From Phycomyces nitens (Eukaryota; Mucoromycota; Mucoromycetes; Mucorales; Phycomycetaceae): DNA of 64,000 nucleotides. A program made the translations under genes and the position numbers. The stretch is from contig JAHRBC010000001.1 of assembly GCA_022702545.1 (NCBI GenBank), forward strand, positions 2,790,001-2,854,000, written 5' to 3'. Below are positions 49,629 through 62,072 of the stretch, piece by piece. Below the pieces are notes generated by a model that made no database searches, was not told where the DNA came from, and saw only the letters and a list, made by a program, of their open reading frames with translations. Each line of letters starts with the position of its first letter. The first letter of the stretch is position 1.

Positions 49629-50178
49629 TTATGCGCGCGAAGGAGGAGACACCTGTGTGTTTAGATGATTATTAGCCTTACAAAGCCATATTAAAAAAAA
49701 AAGGGTATTATACTTCAACATACCAAAATAACGCCATCACCACGTACGAAGAGCATGTCAAAGTTACGAATCACAGTCTACAATAATAACACTTTCTGTC
49801 AGCCTACCATTTCAATTATTCTATTTCCAGAGGAAATAATCGTGTAGCGAAGCTCATCAATGTACATCTACTATTCTTCTATTGGTATATTACCCGAACA
49901 AGCTCCTCAAAGGTATCTTCATTGACATCCACAATAGTAATCGTCTCTTCAACTTCACCCAGCACCATGTTCAAATGACCATCATATGCCTAAAAGCAGA
50001 GTGAGTCGATGAATTATGTAATCTAGACACATACATGCAAAACACCGCGTAATTCGCGATCGCCTCTGAGCTTAACATAAATACGCTCATCCAAAGAAAG
50101 ACGAACAAGATCAAGAGGCTCCTCGACCGCACCCATATCTGCTACTGCAGCGTTTGTAGTCGCTGTTACGTCTGCCAT
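49629..50178 (-). CDS. LSM3: U6 snRNA-associated Sm-like protein LSm3
   Basis: Four exons on the minus strand: 50035-50178, 49894-49989, 49724-49777, 49629-49652; 105 aa, the family length. Sm1 is [20 protein letters not shown] then [20 protein letters not shown]; Sm2 is [13 protein letters not shown] then VSPP. It is a subunit of the Lsm1-7 ring (cytoplasmic mRNA decay) and the Lsm2-8 ring (U6 snRNP). The 116-nt intron 2 (49778-49893) skips a stretch with stops; joining gives [15 protein letters not shown] in phase. The last exon codes only VSPPSRA plus stop, and its GTG follows ACACACAG. The gene is invisible to simple ORF finding. It lies head-to-head with the UBX gene. Confidence 0.93.
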
Positions 50179-50357
50179 TAATAAAATAGTATAACAAGGT
50201 GAATGAACCCTAAAATGTTGTTTATCCGCAAAGTAAAGGCCGTGACGCCCTCTCTTATATTCTTCTATTCTCTTTGGGCTAAAAAAATAAAAAATAAAAA
50301 TAACCCCGACTGACAGTTGCTTTATTGTACTTTGGCATCCCAGCTTTGTAAGAGATA
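50179..50357. promoter_or_regulatory. Shared divergent promoter of LSM3 and the UBX gene
   Basis: Only 179 bp separate the two start codons. The interval has a GGCCGTGACGCCC segment in an otherwise AT/CT-rich stretch and must serve both 5' UTRs and promoters. The elements are not defined further. Confidence 0.5.
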
Positions 50358-52089
50358 ATGGACGACCTTAGTGAAGAACATCAGCGTCTATTAGCCGAAT
50401 TCCAAGTGAGTTTGATAGACTTGCCAAGAAATCCAGGTGCTAATCTGCCCCCAAAAACAAAAACGACAAAGGTGGCAATGCCCATGGATTCACAACAGGC
50501 AATAAGAAGACTAGACGATTGTCATTGGCAGCTTCGTGTGAGCCACATCCATCTCCCTCTTTCCATCTTAAGAATAAAAAAAAATACTACTTAATTCATC
50601 ATTATAACGATTAACGATTATTTTCAATCTGGGCCAGGATGCACTTCAACCAACACCTACTGAGGCACCTCATGCTTCACCACAATTACCTGCAAACAGA
50701 TTCATATCCATCCTAAGGTGGCCAGCTCATCTTGTTTGGCGAATGACCTCGATAATTCTCTCATTTGCTAGTAAAGTACTCTTGAGAATTGCACCGTAGA
50801 ATGGGCCTAATATATCTTTTTTCTTTCTTGAAAAGATCGCCTCATACCTCGGCATACAATTAGTTCTCCTGTGCGCAATGATCCTCGATCGTCTGCTGCT
50901 AATTTACTGCGTTCTTTTGAGAAGAAATATGGTGAAATTCATGTCCCTTTTTATCAAGGAAGCTATACACAAGCCCTTGTTACGGCTCAACGAGATCTCC
51001 AGTTTGCTTTGGTGATTCTCTTTAGTGACGAGCACGATGACACTGATTCATTCTGCAGGTAGATGATTAGATATTTACTTTAACAAAAGGGAGTCAGGCC
51101 CTGATTTGAAATGATCTTGTAGAAATACGCTCACTTCTGAGCATTTGATAGACACTCTTCAGCGTATGGACTTTTTGGTGTGGGTAGGGAATGTGTCTGA
51201 CCCGGAAGCATTCCAAGGTAAGCTTTCAATTCCAAGCTGGCCATGTCCACTGATCCATATGGATTAGTGAGCTCTGTATTGCAGGCAACCACATACCCAT
51301 TTATTGCTGCACTTTCATTTCCTGTGCCCAGTAACACCAGCACCACAAATAATGAGACCACAACACCCCAAAGCTTAAATGTAGTCGACAGAATGGAGGG
51401 ACTCACGGCACCAGAAGATATTGTGCGTCGGCTTAGTGTAGTCCATGAGCGTCATGTGCCAGTATATACAAGATTGAGGGCAGAGAGGGATCGTGTGGAA
51501 CTCGAGCGTCGATTGAGACAGGAACAAGAGCGTGCCTACCAGGAAAGCCTTTGGGCTGATCAGGAAAAGGAACGCAGAGCACGAGCAGAAGAAGAGGCAC
51601 GATTGGCAGAAGAGGAAGAGGCACGAGCGGATGCCGAGAGAGAAGAAGAGGAACAACGGACGCTTGAAGAAAAGAAAGACCAGTATTTGCACTATCTCTA
51701 CAGTCGCCTTGAACCTGAACCAAGACAGACCAAGGAAGCTCCTATTACCAAGATCCGCTTTAAGATGATTGATGGCACTACGGTTTCCCGTAGTTTTAGA
51801 GGCGATGCTCCTGTAGAGGTACAGTAAAGATTTAGTGCATTGTTCCTGTAGCTCACACATTCTTCATGTCTAGGCACTCTACCAGTTTGTAGCCGTCTAT
51901 CCACTTATTCAACGACATGAACTTGTCATTGAAACCGATAGACCAAGAGAATACAAACACGTGTATGACTTTACGATTCTCTCCAATTATCCACGCATCA
52001 TCTACCCGCCTTCAGACCGTTTGATCAGCGACGAAGACCGATTGTGGCCCAGTGCAACCCTCATGGTTGAACCTTCGGAGAGTTTGTAA
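50358..52089 (+). CDS. UBA-UAS-UBX protein, FAF2/UBXD8 (yeast Ubx2/Ucp10) type
   Basis: Seven exons: 50358-50405, 50472-50537, 50638-50770, 50836-51058, 51123-51217, 51268-51818, 51874-52089; 443 aa, close to animal FAF2. N-terminal UBA ([13 protein letters not shown], then [18 protein letters not shown]); a hydrophobic hairpin ([16 protein letters not shown]) expected to insert into the ER or lipid droplet monolayer; a UAS thioredoxin-like domain ([18 protein letters not shown], then [15 protein letters not shown]); a long charged coiled coil ([20 protein letters not shown]); and a C-terminal UBX domain ([20 protein letters not shown], then [14 protein letters not shown]) that recruits Cdc48/p97. 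The role by family is ER-associated degradation and lipid droplet control. The intron-3 donor at 50771 was chosen by phase. Confidence 0.92.
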
Positions 52090-52193
52090 TCTTTGACTTT
52101 GAAAGAACATGAATAAATTCACCCGGCCAAAAACAAGTGTATATTATTCTTTTTTGCTTTGCTTTGCTTTGCTCTGCTTTTTATCCAATTGAA

Positions 52194-53259
52194 ATGAGCT
52201 CTCCTGTTATTATCATCACTGGTGCTTCCCGTGGAATTGGTCGTGCAGCTACAATCTTGGCCTTGTCCAAGTTTAATGCTCGTGTGGTAGCTGTTGCTCG
52301 CGATGAAAGCAGGCTCATTGCTTTAAAGCTAGAGGCACAGGGTATGGGAAAAGGAGAGAATCTTATTACCGTGACTGGTGATGTCACCAAGGAGTCTGTT
52401 AACAGCAGTGCTGTCGATCAGGCATTATCTGCCTGGGGTCAATTGGATGGCGTGATTGCTAATGCTGGGTAATTAGAAATTATATATAATTTGAAATTTG
52501 AAACTTGAAATCAAATTGACATTTTACTTGGGGAGGGTAGTGTTCTTGAGCCTGTGGATACCATTGCAAACGGATCTCTTGAAGTGTTTAAGCAGTAAGT
52601 TTATTGGTGCCTTATTTTAGTTTGGCTTATTTGGTGTCAAGATAACCTAATTTCATATTTTATAATATTCTTAGCCTGTTTGATGTCAATTTCTTTTCTA
52701 TCATCGATCTCTGCCAAAAGGCTCTCCCTCATCTTCGCAAAACAAAGGGCTCTATTATTATGGTGTCTTCAGGTGCTGCCTTGAAGGGTTATCGTGCCTG
52801 GGGTGCTTATGGCTCGTAAGTATAATCAAGATGTGCATTTTGCATATGTATTCCGTTTCTTAAGTAAGGCACAGGGCCAAGACTAATCCCAATCTCCATT
52901 AATTAGCTCAAAGGCCGCATTGAACCATTTGACAAACACCCTCTCTGTTGAAGAACCTGAAGTGACCACAATTGCCATTCGCCCTGGTGTAGTTGACACC
53001 GAAATGCAGGGTCTCTTGCGCTCTGTTGGTGAGTGATATACTATAGAGAAAATAACTAGATAATTAACATGTCGATATAGGCAAGGAGACAATGGAAGAT
53101 GACTACAACAAATTTGTTGAGCTCTATGAAACTGGTAAGCTGATCAAGCCCGAACAGCCTGCCCATGTCATGGCTGCCCTTGCTTCCAAGGCACCCAAGG
53201 AGTTGTCTGGCCGCTTTATTAGCTGGGATGATGAAATTTTGGCAGATTATCGTTCTTAA
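52194..53259 (+). CDS. Short-chain dehydrogenase/reductase (sepiapterin/benzil reductase-like)
   Basis: Five exons: 52194-52468, 52541-52594, 52675-52815, 52907-53028, 53081-53259; 256 aa. N-terminal SPVIIITGASRGIGRA binds NADP(H); ANAGV is the NAG loop; IIMVSSGAAL holds the catalytic Ser; YGSSKAALNHL supplies Tyr-x-x-x-Lys; RPGVVDTEMQ follows. The order and the C-terminal KPEQPAHVMAALASKAPKEL then SGRFISWDD resemble yeast Yir035c/Irc24 benzil reductases and sepiapterin-reductase-like SDRs. Soluble, with no targeting signal. The start codon is 105 bp after the UBX stop codon, so its promoter is short, with a TTTGC repeat (TTTGCTTTGCTTTGC) in the leader. Confidence 0.9.
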
Positions 53260-55094
53260 TTCTCAATCATAATAGTATATTATATATAAAGTGTATCATT
53301 TAAAAGCATCTTATTTATTGATGAGTTCGCCTTTGCTACCTCCAAAAAAAAAAGTACTTATAATTTTATCATATTGTATTGAGTGTAAGAGGGATATATT
53401 GGAAATAAACTACAGGGTCTTGACTTGCCCAGAATGAAAGTTACAGGGATTTACAAGCGTTAAGACCTATTGCCTTTAACAATCACTTGTTTTTCTTTTA
53501 AAAAGAAAAAATACAAGGAAAATGGGTCTGTCACTAATAATAAGCATTCAGGAAGATCAATACCACTTTGGTCAAGTGCGTTTAATAAATGATCTCCAAA
53601 GAAAAACAGTTTATATCAGATTAAATGCCAATAAAAATATAGTGTTTATCAAAAACTGCTTTAAATAACATGGACCACAGCACTTTGAAAATATAAAAGA
53701 TTACCAAGATATTATTTCCAAGACATTATTTTCAAATACGTGTAATTTACTGAAAATACCTAATTTTAAATTGGATATGTTGGCCAATTATTTATGAAAG
53801 ATGGTGCAAATAGTAATAGTACATTTTGCCTGCATTAGTGAACATTGGTATTTTCAATCTCAAGCTTTATGTTTTTCGTTGTAGTGTAAGTTATGTTGAC
53901 CTATATGCTATTATCCCTTTAATAGCAAGGACATCAATTAAATCATCGTAGTGTTTTTTTTTTAAAAAAAACACTATGAAAAAATAAGATTTTCGTCCCC
54001 CGTATTAGCAAAATCGATGGTGCAAATAGATATGACACCCAGAGTCGGGGCCACTAATTTATAAATGTCTGCCATATTAACATGAACCTTATAGGGTATT
54101 TGTCCAACTATTTAATAAATAATTGGAGAGCTTTACATAATCGAAATAAAACGCTATACATTGCAAGGCATCTCTTGTCCCAGATATCGTGTCTATAAAA
54201 GTATAAATAGTTATTTACAAGTAGTAATGGCTCTTAATCACTCGATATTTAGAGAGACATTTGAAGGTTTCGGTTGAGATCCTATAAACCTTTACTTAAA
54301 AATAAACAAGACAAAACAGGTCAGTTTAAGGTTTTTTTTTTGGAATTTAGAGTATAAAAAGTCGATATTTGGTGCAAATAGCATAGTACAATGCTTCAAC
54401 CAATGTCAAAGTAAAGATTCTGGGATGATTTGGCGAATAGTCGAGTAATCGCAAAAGTGATAAAGAGGAACCTTGCTATACTGTCATTATACACCATACA
54501 TATTGATGCTCAAGACACTGTATTTTGAAGAATTTAAAAAAAAGACCTTTTTTAGCAATATAAACATAATTTAATATTTGGATTTGTGTACACTAAAAGT
54601 CTAATCAAGATAATGATCGTCGCATTTTGACTTGTCAAATCATATCTTTATAGTTTTTAAATAATTTTTATTACCCGTAAAAGGCCGGTAATTAACTGTG
54701 TTTTTCTCAAGTACATGTCCTGCACTCTTACAAGACTCTATCGACCAAGGCCAAGATACTTTTTAGGAGCCAACGTATGAGCCAAGGCACAAGCGGTTGA
54801 TGAAATGAACACTGTTGAGAATAAAGAAAAGGAGAGCTGCATAAAAGGTACACTTGAAAATCCCGTTTGAAAGCTCTTTATATTTGTGCGTACTGGGTTA
54901 CACCGAGTCTATGATGTATGTGGCTAGGTATCTTTGGATAAAAGGAGGCATAGACGTATGTATATGCTTGTTTTGATCTTGTAACCTAATGATTATATTC
55001 ACTGAAGAGAGGACGAGGGATTGCTTTTTTGGTTTATTCCATCTTTTTCTTTATCCATTTTTTTTAAAACTTTGATTTTCTTTATACAACTTCT
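53260..55094. other. AT-rich intergenic region between convergent genes
   Basis: About 1.8 kb with no coding signal. It contains a strong palindrome at 53949-53976 and three scattered copies of GGTGCAAATAG at about 53803, 54019 and 54371. Confidence 0.5.
53949..53976. repeat. Perfect 13-bp-arm palindrome
   Basis: TAGTG followed by T10, A8 and CACTA: 13-bp arms around a TT centre, able to form a hairpin or cruciform. It is not next to a stop codon. Confidence 0.8.
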
Positions 55095-57193
55095 TTATCG
55101 GCTTTGGACCAAATCATCAATCTTCATGATCATCTTGACAGTCTCTGCGGCCAACTCGATCGCACTGGTGCTCACCAACAATGGCTGGATAACATTCTCA
55201 TCCAAAATGTTTGTGATAGTTCCCTTCTTAACATTGATACCAGCTGTGACCTCACCGTGGGCATGCTTGTTTCTCAACTCAGTAACAATACCAATAGGGT
55301 TCAAACCTGCGTTTTCGGCAAGAGTAGTGGGAATAACCTCGAGAGATTCGGCAAAGGCATGGAAACAGTATTGCTCCATACCAGTCAAGGTCTTTGCAAA
55401 CTTCATCAGTCTCTGGGAAACTTCGATTTCAGGAGCACCACCACCAGCAATCAAGGCCTTCTTCTTAACCAAACAGCGGATGACACACAAGGCATCATGA
55501 AGAGAACGGTGAGACTCCTCAAGAACCAAGGAGTTTGCACCACGGCAGACAACAGATACAGTCTTTCCGGCGTGCTTCATGCCAGTAACCTTGACAATAC
55601 GAGATCCTGCTGAGTCAGCTTCTTCTACCATATCAGCATAACCCAACTTGTCTTCAGTGAAAGATTCGACATCAGCAACGGGTCTGCAGCCAAGAGACTA
55701 TACAAGAGCAATACCCAAATGTCAATATTTTCATTCCGTGTGGTTTGTAATGGCTTGCTCATATGTGGCTTCCAAACTTTGTTCGTTGTCTTACCTTGGC
55801 AAGGAACTCAACCTCATCACGCTCAATGTCCTTAATGACCATAATCTTGAGCTTAGCCAAGAAATGAAGGGAAAGCTCATTGACAGCATCACGAAGAATT
55901 GACTTTTGGATCAAGAGAACATTGCAGCCAGACTTCTTGATCTTCTTGCACATGTTCAACAAATACTGACGCTCCTCCTTGAGGATCTTGTCCATCTGAC
56001 GGTAGTCATTTACGACAATCTGGTTCTCCATGTCAGGCTTGGGGGGAGACAACTGGAACTGAATAAGACCAATCTTGGCCTTCTCGACACGAGTGGGTCC
56101 ACCAGCAGACTTAACAACGTTCTGGTTCATAACCACACCGTCCACAAGCTCGGTGTCATCAATAGTACCACCAACTTTCTTGACAATACGGACATCGTTC
56201 AAATTAACGTTGTTTGTGACAGCGGGATCAATGACGCGAATGACAGCGTCGACGGCAATAGGAGCCAACAAGCTTGAGTACTGTGACACAATCTTGGAGT
56301 TCAAAGAGGTCGAAGCAGCTCTCAAGAGAGATTCGCGATCAGCAAGGTTCACGGGTGTAGACATTTCGGTCAAGAATTCGACAGACTTTTGTGCGGCACG
56401 CTGGAAAGATTCAGCAATAGTGGTGGGGTGGATACCTAAGGAGAAAAGTGGGAATGTGAATAAGAGTGTTTAAACATCAAAAGACGCGTTACTTTTTCTC
56501 GGGATGATTCCATTATCTATCACTTTTATCACTTATTTTCCCTACCCTTGTTAAGCAGCTTCTCGGCAGCAGACAGCATAGAGCTGCAGAGGACGACGAC
56601 AGAAGTGGTACCATCACCAGCCTCAACATCCTGGGCAGCAGACAGATCGACCAACTTTGTGTTCCCAAATAAATAAAGATGATTAGAATAAATAAAATGA
56701 AATGAGATCACTTGAACCCAAATCAACAATGACATTTACCATCTTTGCAGCAGGATGGAGAACGGCCATGTGTTTGAGAATAGTGGCACCATCGTTGGTA
56801 ATCACTACTTCGCCACCTCCGGTTTGGATCTAAGCGTGTCAATTGACATTTGTAAGTTCATTGCTCAATTTTGCTTGCTCAAAGAAAGAAAGGGAAAAAA
56901 AAGTAAATCAAGTACTAGATCTTTGATGCCTTTTTTGTTCTAATCATTACCATCTTGTCCATTCCACGGGGACCCAATGAAGTACGGATCGCGTCACCCA
57001 CAGCTGTGTTTTTGAAAAATAACGAGATGATGAGTTTTTTTTTTTTTCGTGTCAGAAAACATAATGTATAGCAGTTGTATTCTCTTATTAGTTTACCTTT
57101 GGCAGCAATGATGTTGCTCATTCGTACCTCCATGGGCTTGCCCTTGTCTTGGAAACTCTTGTTATTGGCGGTGGGTCTAGCTACGTCAGTCAT
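55095..57193 (-). CDS. CCT4: Chaperonin CCT/TRiC subunit delta
   Basis: Six exons on the minus strand: 57097-57193, 56951-57003, 56740-56829, 56546-56654, 55795-56435, 55095-55697; 530 aa. The N-terminus [20 protein letters not shown] and [20 protein letters not shown] is specific to the delta subunit. Nucleotide-binding motifs: [17 protein letters not shown] and, late in the chain, [10 protein letters not shown]; the DE near the C-terminus is in [13 protein letters not shown] folds actin, tubulins and WD-repeat proteins in the cytosol as an ATP-driven double ring. Early introns fall in the N-terminal equatorial domain and the last two exons are large. The C-terminal exon ends [14 protein letters not shown]. 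Confidence 0.97.
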
Positions 57194-58279
57194 GATGATG
57201 AAGATGCGATGAAGAAGATGAAGTTCCCGCCACCACAAAGCGCTCGTGTGGCCCTCAAAATTTAGTTATTCCACGTCATCCGCCCCGTCCCCCCTCCCTC
57301 TTTTTCTTCTCTCTTTCCTCGTGGTAGCTTAATCCTCCGCTCTCTCATTTTTATAAATATTTATATATATATAAAATATTTTCCTTTTTTTTAATTTTGA
57401 AACAAGCAAGAATATATGAAATCGATCAAAGTTTTTTTTGCTTATATTGAACTACACTAATCATAAAGAAGTCTAGAGGACTGGCGAGAAGAACGCGTTG
57501 GCAATCTACCAGTCCATATAAAATGAGTCTTCTTCTTCTTTTTAAATGGATCTGTCAAAAAAGAGAGAGAGAGCACAGATATTGTCTGGTTGCTATATAC
57601 ATATCACCACTTATTAAACGTGCATTGGGCCAGTGGTAGTGATGGCAAAATCGGCGTGCCTTTTGCCACCAAGCTGGTATAAAGCGTGCTTAGAACCCTT
57701 GTGTAAATGTATGGCACGTTTTCTCTTCTTTTTGCCTTTTGGCTATCAGACATCTTTGAAAGCTGTGTCTTCGGTCTTTCATATTGTATTTTCATTGGAT
57801 AAACCATCCAAAGCGTGTGTATGAAAGAGTTTTTGGTAATCCGCCCGTTTTTGCTTCTTTCATGGCGTGTATATTTTGTATTTTATTTTATTTTTATTAT
57901 AATTCACCCTGTTTCATTCTAGTTTCAATTATAATTAAAATGGCTATTCTTGACAACTACTATGACATGTTACACCTTTTCCCTTCTTCAACCAAATTAT
58001 CTATATCTCTAATTATTATCTGATATCTTATTTTCCCTTCCCCTTTTCCCCAAATTCAAATCTTTCTATATCTATTTTAACTAACCACCAAGCTGTATTT
58101 TGGTACGCATTCTCTTACTTTTTCCACAAATCCTAGCAGTGATTTAGGTGGTTTTTTTGTTTGTTTGTTTTAAATGTCAATAAAGTGATCTGTTTCCGCA
58201 ACACTATCCAAGTGGGATAAGTTTTATGAAGAGTTGTTGACATTATTAAATATTAAGCAATCAACTAGTTTAGTTGTGC
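57194..58279. other. Intergenic region upstream of CCT4
   Basis: A C/T-rich stretch at about 57280-57345 lies just upstream of CCT4 and probably belongs to its promoter. The remainder is AT-rich with poly-T; the open frames near 57600-58020 look random. Confidence 0.5.
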
Positions 58280-59935
58280 CGTTTTCTAATATTTTGTTTT
58301 TTTTTTTTGCGGCACAGAGAGACATGAGACAAATAAGCAGAACAGAAGGACAAAAGTTGATCAACAAGAAGTTTGGAGAGCTTTAGCTCAAAAGGCAGCA
58401 GCAAGAAGTATTGTTGTTTGTGATGATGTAGAAAGAACGGCCAGGAATGAAACTGTGAGTGAAGATACAGACAAATAAAATGAATCATATGATGATGATG
58501 CAAAATAAATCAAAACAGTTGTCAATCACCTCTACACATTCTGTAGTATAAAAAGATTTTATAGCACTATACCTTGCTATTGAGTTAACTAATCGCTCTA
58601 GCTTATTTTCCATAGTTCCAAAACGAAGCATTTGATGATGAAAAAGAAGAAGAAGATGTATTTCTGGCTGATATCATGAACAAGAAATCATGCAAGCAAG
58701 TTGTTGCTGAAGAAGGGTTTGGATGTAGGAGAAATAATGCTCAAGTATGATTATTTTTCCAAGCACCTTGATATATTAGCCTGATTAATTGTACCTCTTT
58801 TCTGGGCCAACTCTCTCCAGCATTGTCAATATGATGCAGCCCGAAATCTATGAGACACTAAATAGTATACTCAGCCGAGAAGAGATAAAGGTACTTGGAA
58901 GCAATTGAAGAATAGATCCTGCGTGAGCAGCTGTGGCTGAGAAGTTTGAAGATGAAAAGCAGCGATCAATACAAGATGCTAGACGTTCAAAGATGCATGT
59001 AGGTTGGAAGATTTAGTGCGTAACAACGCCTTTATTTCTAACGCCTGCTTCATTTAACAGGATTGAATGCATTGGCTAATGCAGTGAGAATGATAGTGAG
59101 CTGACATGCTACTGCCACTTTGCAAAGATACAAATTTATTGTTGTTGGAGTATGTAGGACATCATTCATACTTGATGACAGTTATTTATTAACTTTGAAA
59201 TTCTAAACTCTAGTGGTGAACCTGTTTGTATAGCTGTAAAACAGGAAATGATTGCTGGTCAATCTTTATACCCTTGTTCCGACAACAATGTCTTGTCAAC
59301 ATGTGATAGCAAGATAAAAAATCGATGCTATTATTGCAACAAAGCTCAAGAGCAAACATGTTGAATTCTCAACCAACGAACGGAAGAAACATAATGCGAG
59401 CAGCACAATAGCCATAAAACAGCAATCAAAGAACTTGCGCTCTAACCTATCCATTTTGAATCAGTTGGAGCGTAAGTTCAACCTCCAAACCAAGACGATC
59501 TTGGCCGTTGATTTTGCTGGCAAGTGTTTGTGAGCATTATTTATTGTCTCCAAGATCTTCTAGTATTAACAGCTTTTGACACATAGGATACGAAGACTAT
59601 TTATATATAGTTTGGAGAAGAAGGAGGGGGTTTCTGTGGCAAATTTGGTTGAAGAGTTTGTGGTGCCAACAAAGAAGTCGGATCTTGAGTATGTATCCCA
59701 AGCAATTAATGCTTTGTTGCTTATTCTACTCATAAAACTCATCCTTTTGTCAATGGAAATAATCATGCTCTCAAGCTTGCAGAAGAAGTGGCAGATCAGC
59801 CAACAGGAGGCAATCTCAGAGGCATCGTTCGATGCGAGAAACCAATGGCAACTCGGTGCCAAACTTCTTGGGTGATTCTGATAATTTGGGATTTGGGAAC
59901 TTATAGATACTGTGAGAGCATTATTTATTGAAGAA
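58280..59935 (+). pseudogene. Decayed multi-exon gene of unrecognised family
   Basis: Coding-like blocks with normal splice sites occur in series: a block at about 58305-58460 (QQEVWRALAQKAAARSIVV), joined in phase across GTGAGT...CATAG to about 58617-58746 (FQNEAFDDEKEEEDVFLADI); a frame-shifted block at about 58821-58890 (IVNMMQPEIYETLNSILSRE); AAVAEKFEDEKQRSIQDARR at about 58930-58995; a 70-codon block at about 59318-59530 (LRSNLSILNQLERKFNLQTK, then ILAVDFAGK); and mixed-frame text to about 59935. Frame changes and stops between blocks indicate a pseudogene. ILAVDFAGK-like text is reminiscent of multicopy hypothetical proteins in Mucorales genomes (memory only). It could instead be a living gene with unusual introns. 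Confidence 0.45.
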
Positions 59936-61163
59936 AGAATATTATGATTGTTTATATACTATTATTCAAGTTATCTTGTTCTATTAAACTCTATTGTGTA
60001 ATGGTTGGCTATCACTGTAGCAGCTTGAAGTGTATGTATGTCTGGTGTGTAAATATTGAGATGTTAACTTGCTATGGTCATTAGCAGAGAGGAACCAGAT
60101 ATTGGTTGTAAAGTCTGTATTTCACTCAACTGTGGTGTATATACCACAGTGATGTTCTCGTCAAAGTTGAAGAAGAAAAGGTTGAAAGAGTAAACACAGA
60201 GTAAAATATTTATAAATATTTTATCTTTAGCAGCACGATTTTATACATCGCTTTCAATTTCAATCAAGTTGTTTTTTTTTGTCAAAATTAACAATAATGA
60301 AAAGGTCAACCACCAAGTGTTCACTATAACTGAACCTGTTTGCCTCGTTTCATTTTGCTTACCAAAGGCTAGAAGTTAGAACTCTTTGTTGATCTGACCA
60401 AAGTTGAAAGTATTGGTTTTTCTGAAACAAACAAGCGCGTATACAACATTGCCTGCCAAGGTTATATCATCACAGAATCCTTGTAGCAAAAGACTGTAAT
60501 TGTTTGAGTAGTGTAGGGACATGAGTTAAAGATTAATTCTGTTGTATAAAGCGTAGATTTATTCAAGGGAGACAGAAAATAAAACAAAGATGATAAACGT
60601 AACCAAGTCTCGACTTTATCATCATCATCATCTTATTCTCCTTTTATCCAGGTTTTGACATATCATTTGTGCTCAAGGCGTCATTCACCTTTTTTTAAAA
60701 CATGAATAAATCAAACTTTGGCTCTTGTTTAACACCCCAAAAACAAGGCGTGTTTATTCTCTAGACAATTGGGGTCAAGGCCAATATACTTTTTGATAGT
60801 TTAGGTAAATATGCTATTATTCTGTATTCTGATTAGATTCTTTCCCAAATAAGATTGTCCATATTTATTTTGAGCTTATTACAAGTATAGAGTTTCAATT
60901 GGCTAAAGACAGTGAATCATTTTTGGTAACCGATGATTTTCTGCTGCTTAATTTTCCCTGCTTGAAATACTTTATCAAGGCATAGAACAAACGTTTCCAA
61001 GGCTTGCAACACTTTGCCCAGCCAATACCAAGCTTTAATAGCCGATTTCTCCATGTGAGTCAAGATATGAATCACAGACAGACGTGTCTATTTGCCTCGA
61101 AATTAGATATATAAAAGCAAGCTCTGGATAGTAGAATTATATCCATTCACTACACAATACGCG
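59936..61163. other. AT-rich intergenic region
   Basis: About 1.2 kb without recognisable coding. Its last 60 bp contain the TATA box of the methyltransferase gene. Confidence 0.5.
61108..61117 (+). promoter_or_regulatory. Candidate TATA box of the methyltransferase gene
   Basis: TATATAAAAG, 47 bp before the start codon at 61164. The position and sequence are those of a canonical TATA element. Confidence 0.55.
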
Positions 61164-62072
61164 ATGGCTTCCAAGGACAATTGGTCTTCTGATCTTTATT
61201 CAACCAATGCTTCATTTGTTCCAAAACTTGGGGCAATTATCTTGAACATGCTCGACCCCAAGCCTACTGAACACATTCTGGACCTTGGCTGTGGCGATGG
61301 AATCCTTACTGCTTCTCTTGGTGACAAATGTGCTTCTGTTGTGGGGGTAGACTATAGTTCGGATATGATCAATCGCGCAGTCCGTGATAATAAGCACGAT
61401 AATATTCGGTACGACGTGGTTGATGGCCATTATCTTTCCGAGTGGTTTGACCAGTCCAATCAATCGGCTTTTGATGCTGTTTTCTCCAATGCAGGTTGGT
61501 TAAGACTTGTATTTCTAAACAGTCTTGCTAACTTTTTTATTATTATTATTCTTTAGCCCTCCATTGGCTCAAGGAACCTGTCAAGGTCATTCACGGCATG
61601 CACCATGTCCTCAAACCCAAAGGCCGTATAGTTTTGGAGTTTGGAGGGTTCATGAATGTTGGAGGTATGGTTTGCTTAAAGATACTTTATGTGCTCATCA
61701 AATCATTACTTTCTTTTTTGTGGTATAGAAATCCACACGGCTCTGATTACTGCCTTGAATAGACGAGGCTTTAATGGACAATCGCTCTCCCCGTGGTTCT
61801 TTCCATCTGCAGAATATTATTCTGAACTCCTCCAGCAGAATGGATTTGAGGTTGCTTCTTGCACTCCTGTACCTCGCATAACAGAGTTGGACACGGATAT
61901 CAAGGGCTGGCTAAATACATTTGGGTTCACGTTCTTTGAAGTCTTGACGGCCCAGGAAAAGGACAAGGTGATTGATGAGGTGGTCGAGCACCTAAGACCA
62001 GGATACCAACGGGAGGATGGTAGATGGTGTGTGATGTATGTCCGTCTACGAGTGATTGCCTACAAGAAATAA
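61164..62072 (+). CDS. SAM-dependent methyltransferase (class I, trans-aconitate methyltransferase-like)
   Basis: Three exons: 61164-61494, 61557-61664, 61729-62072; 260 aa. Motif I ILDLGCGDGILTASL, post-I VVGVDYSSDMI, motif II FDAVFSNAALHWL, and post-motif HGMHHVLKPKGRIVLEFGG form a complete class I SAM-binding Rossmann fold. The ALHWL text after SNA is typical of the trans-aconitate/Tam and malonyl-ACP methyltransferase branch (Methyltransf_11/25 families). The C-terminal half (PWFFPSAEYYSELLQQNGFE, then GWLNTFGFTFFEVLTAQEKD) looks like the lid and substrate domain of that branch. It is cytosolic, and the substrate is unknown. A good TATA box lies close upstream, suggesting regulated expression. 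Confidence 0.9.

Noticed and set aside
48072..49664. 530-codon frame over the zinc-finger gene (Arg-Leu and Asn-Ser repeats)
   Set aside because: Alternative frame of the hexanucleotide and CAG arrays; the frame with zinc fingers and matching introns is the real one.
23033..53259. Two SDR genes plus P450 and methyltransferase as a secondary-metabolite cluster
   Set aside because: They are scattered among housekeeping genes, with no PKS, NRPS or terpene synthase backbone enzyme.
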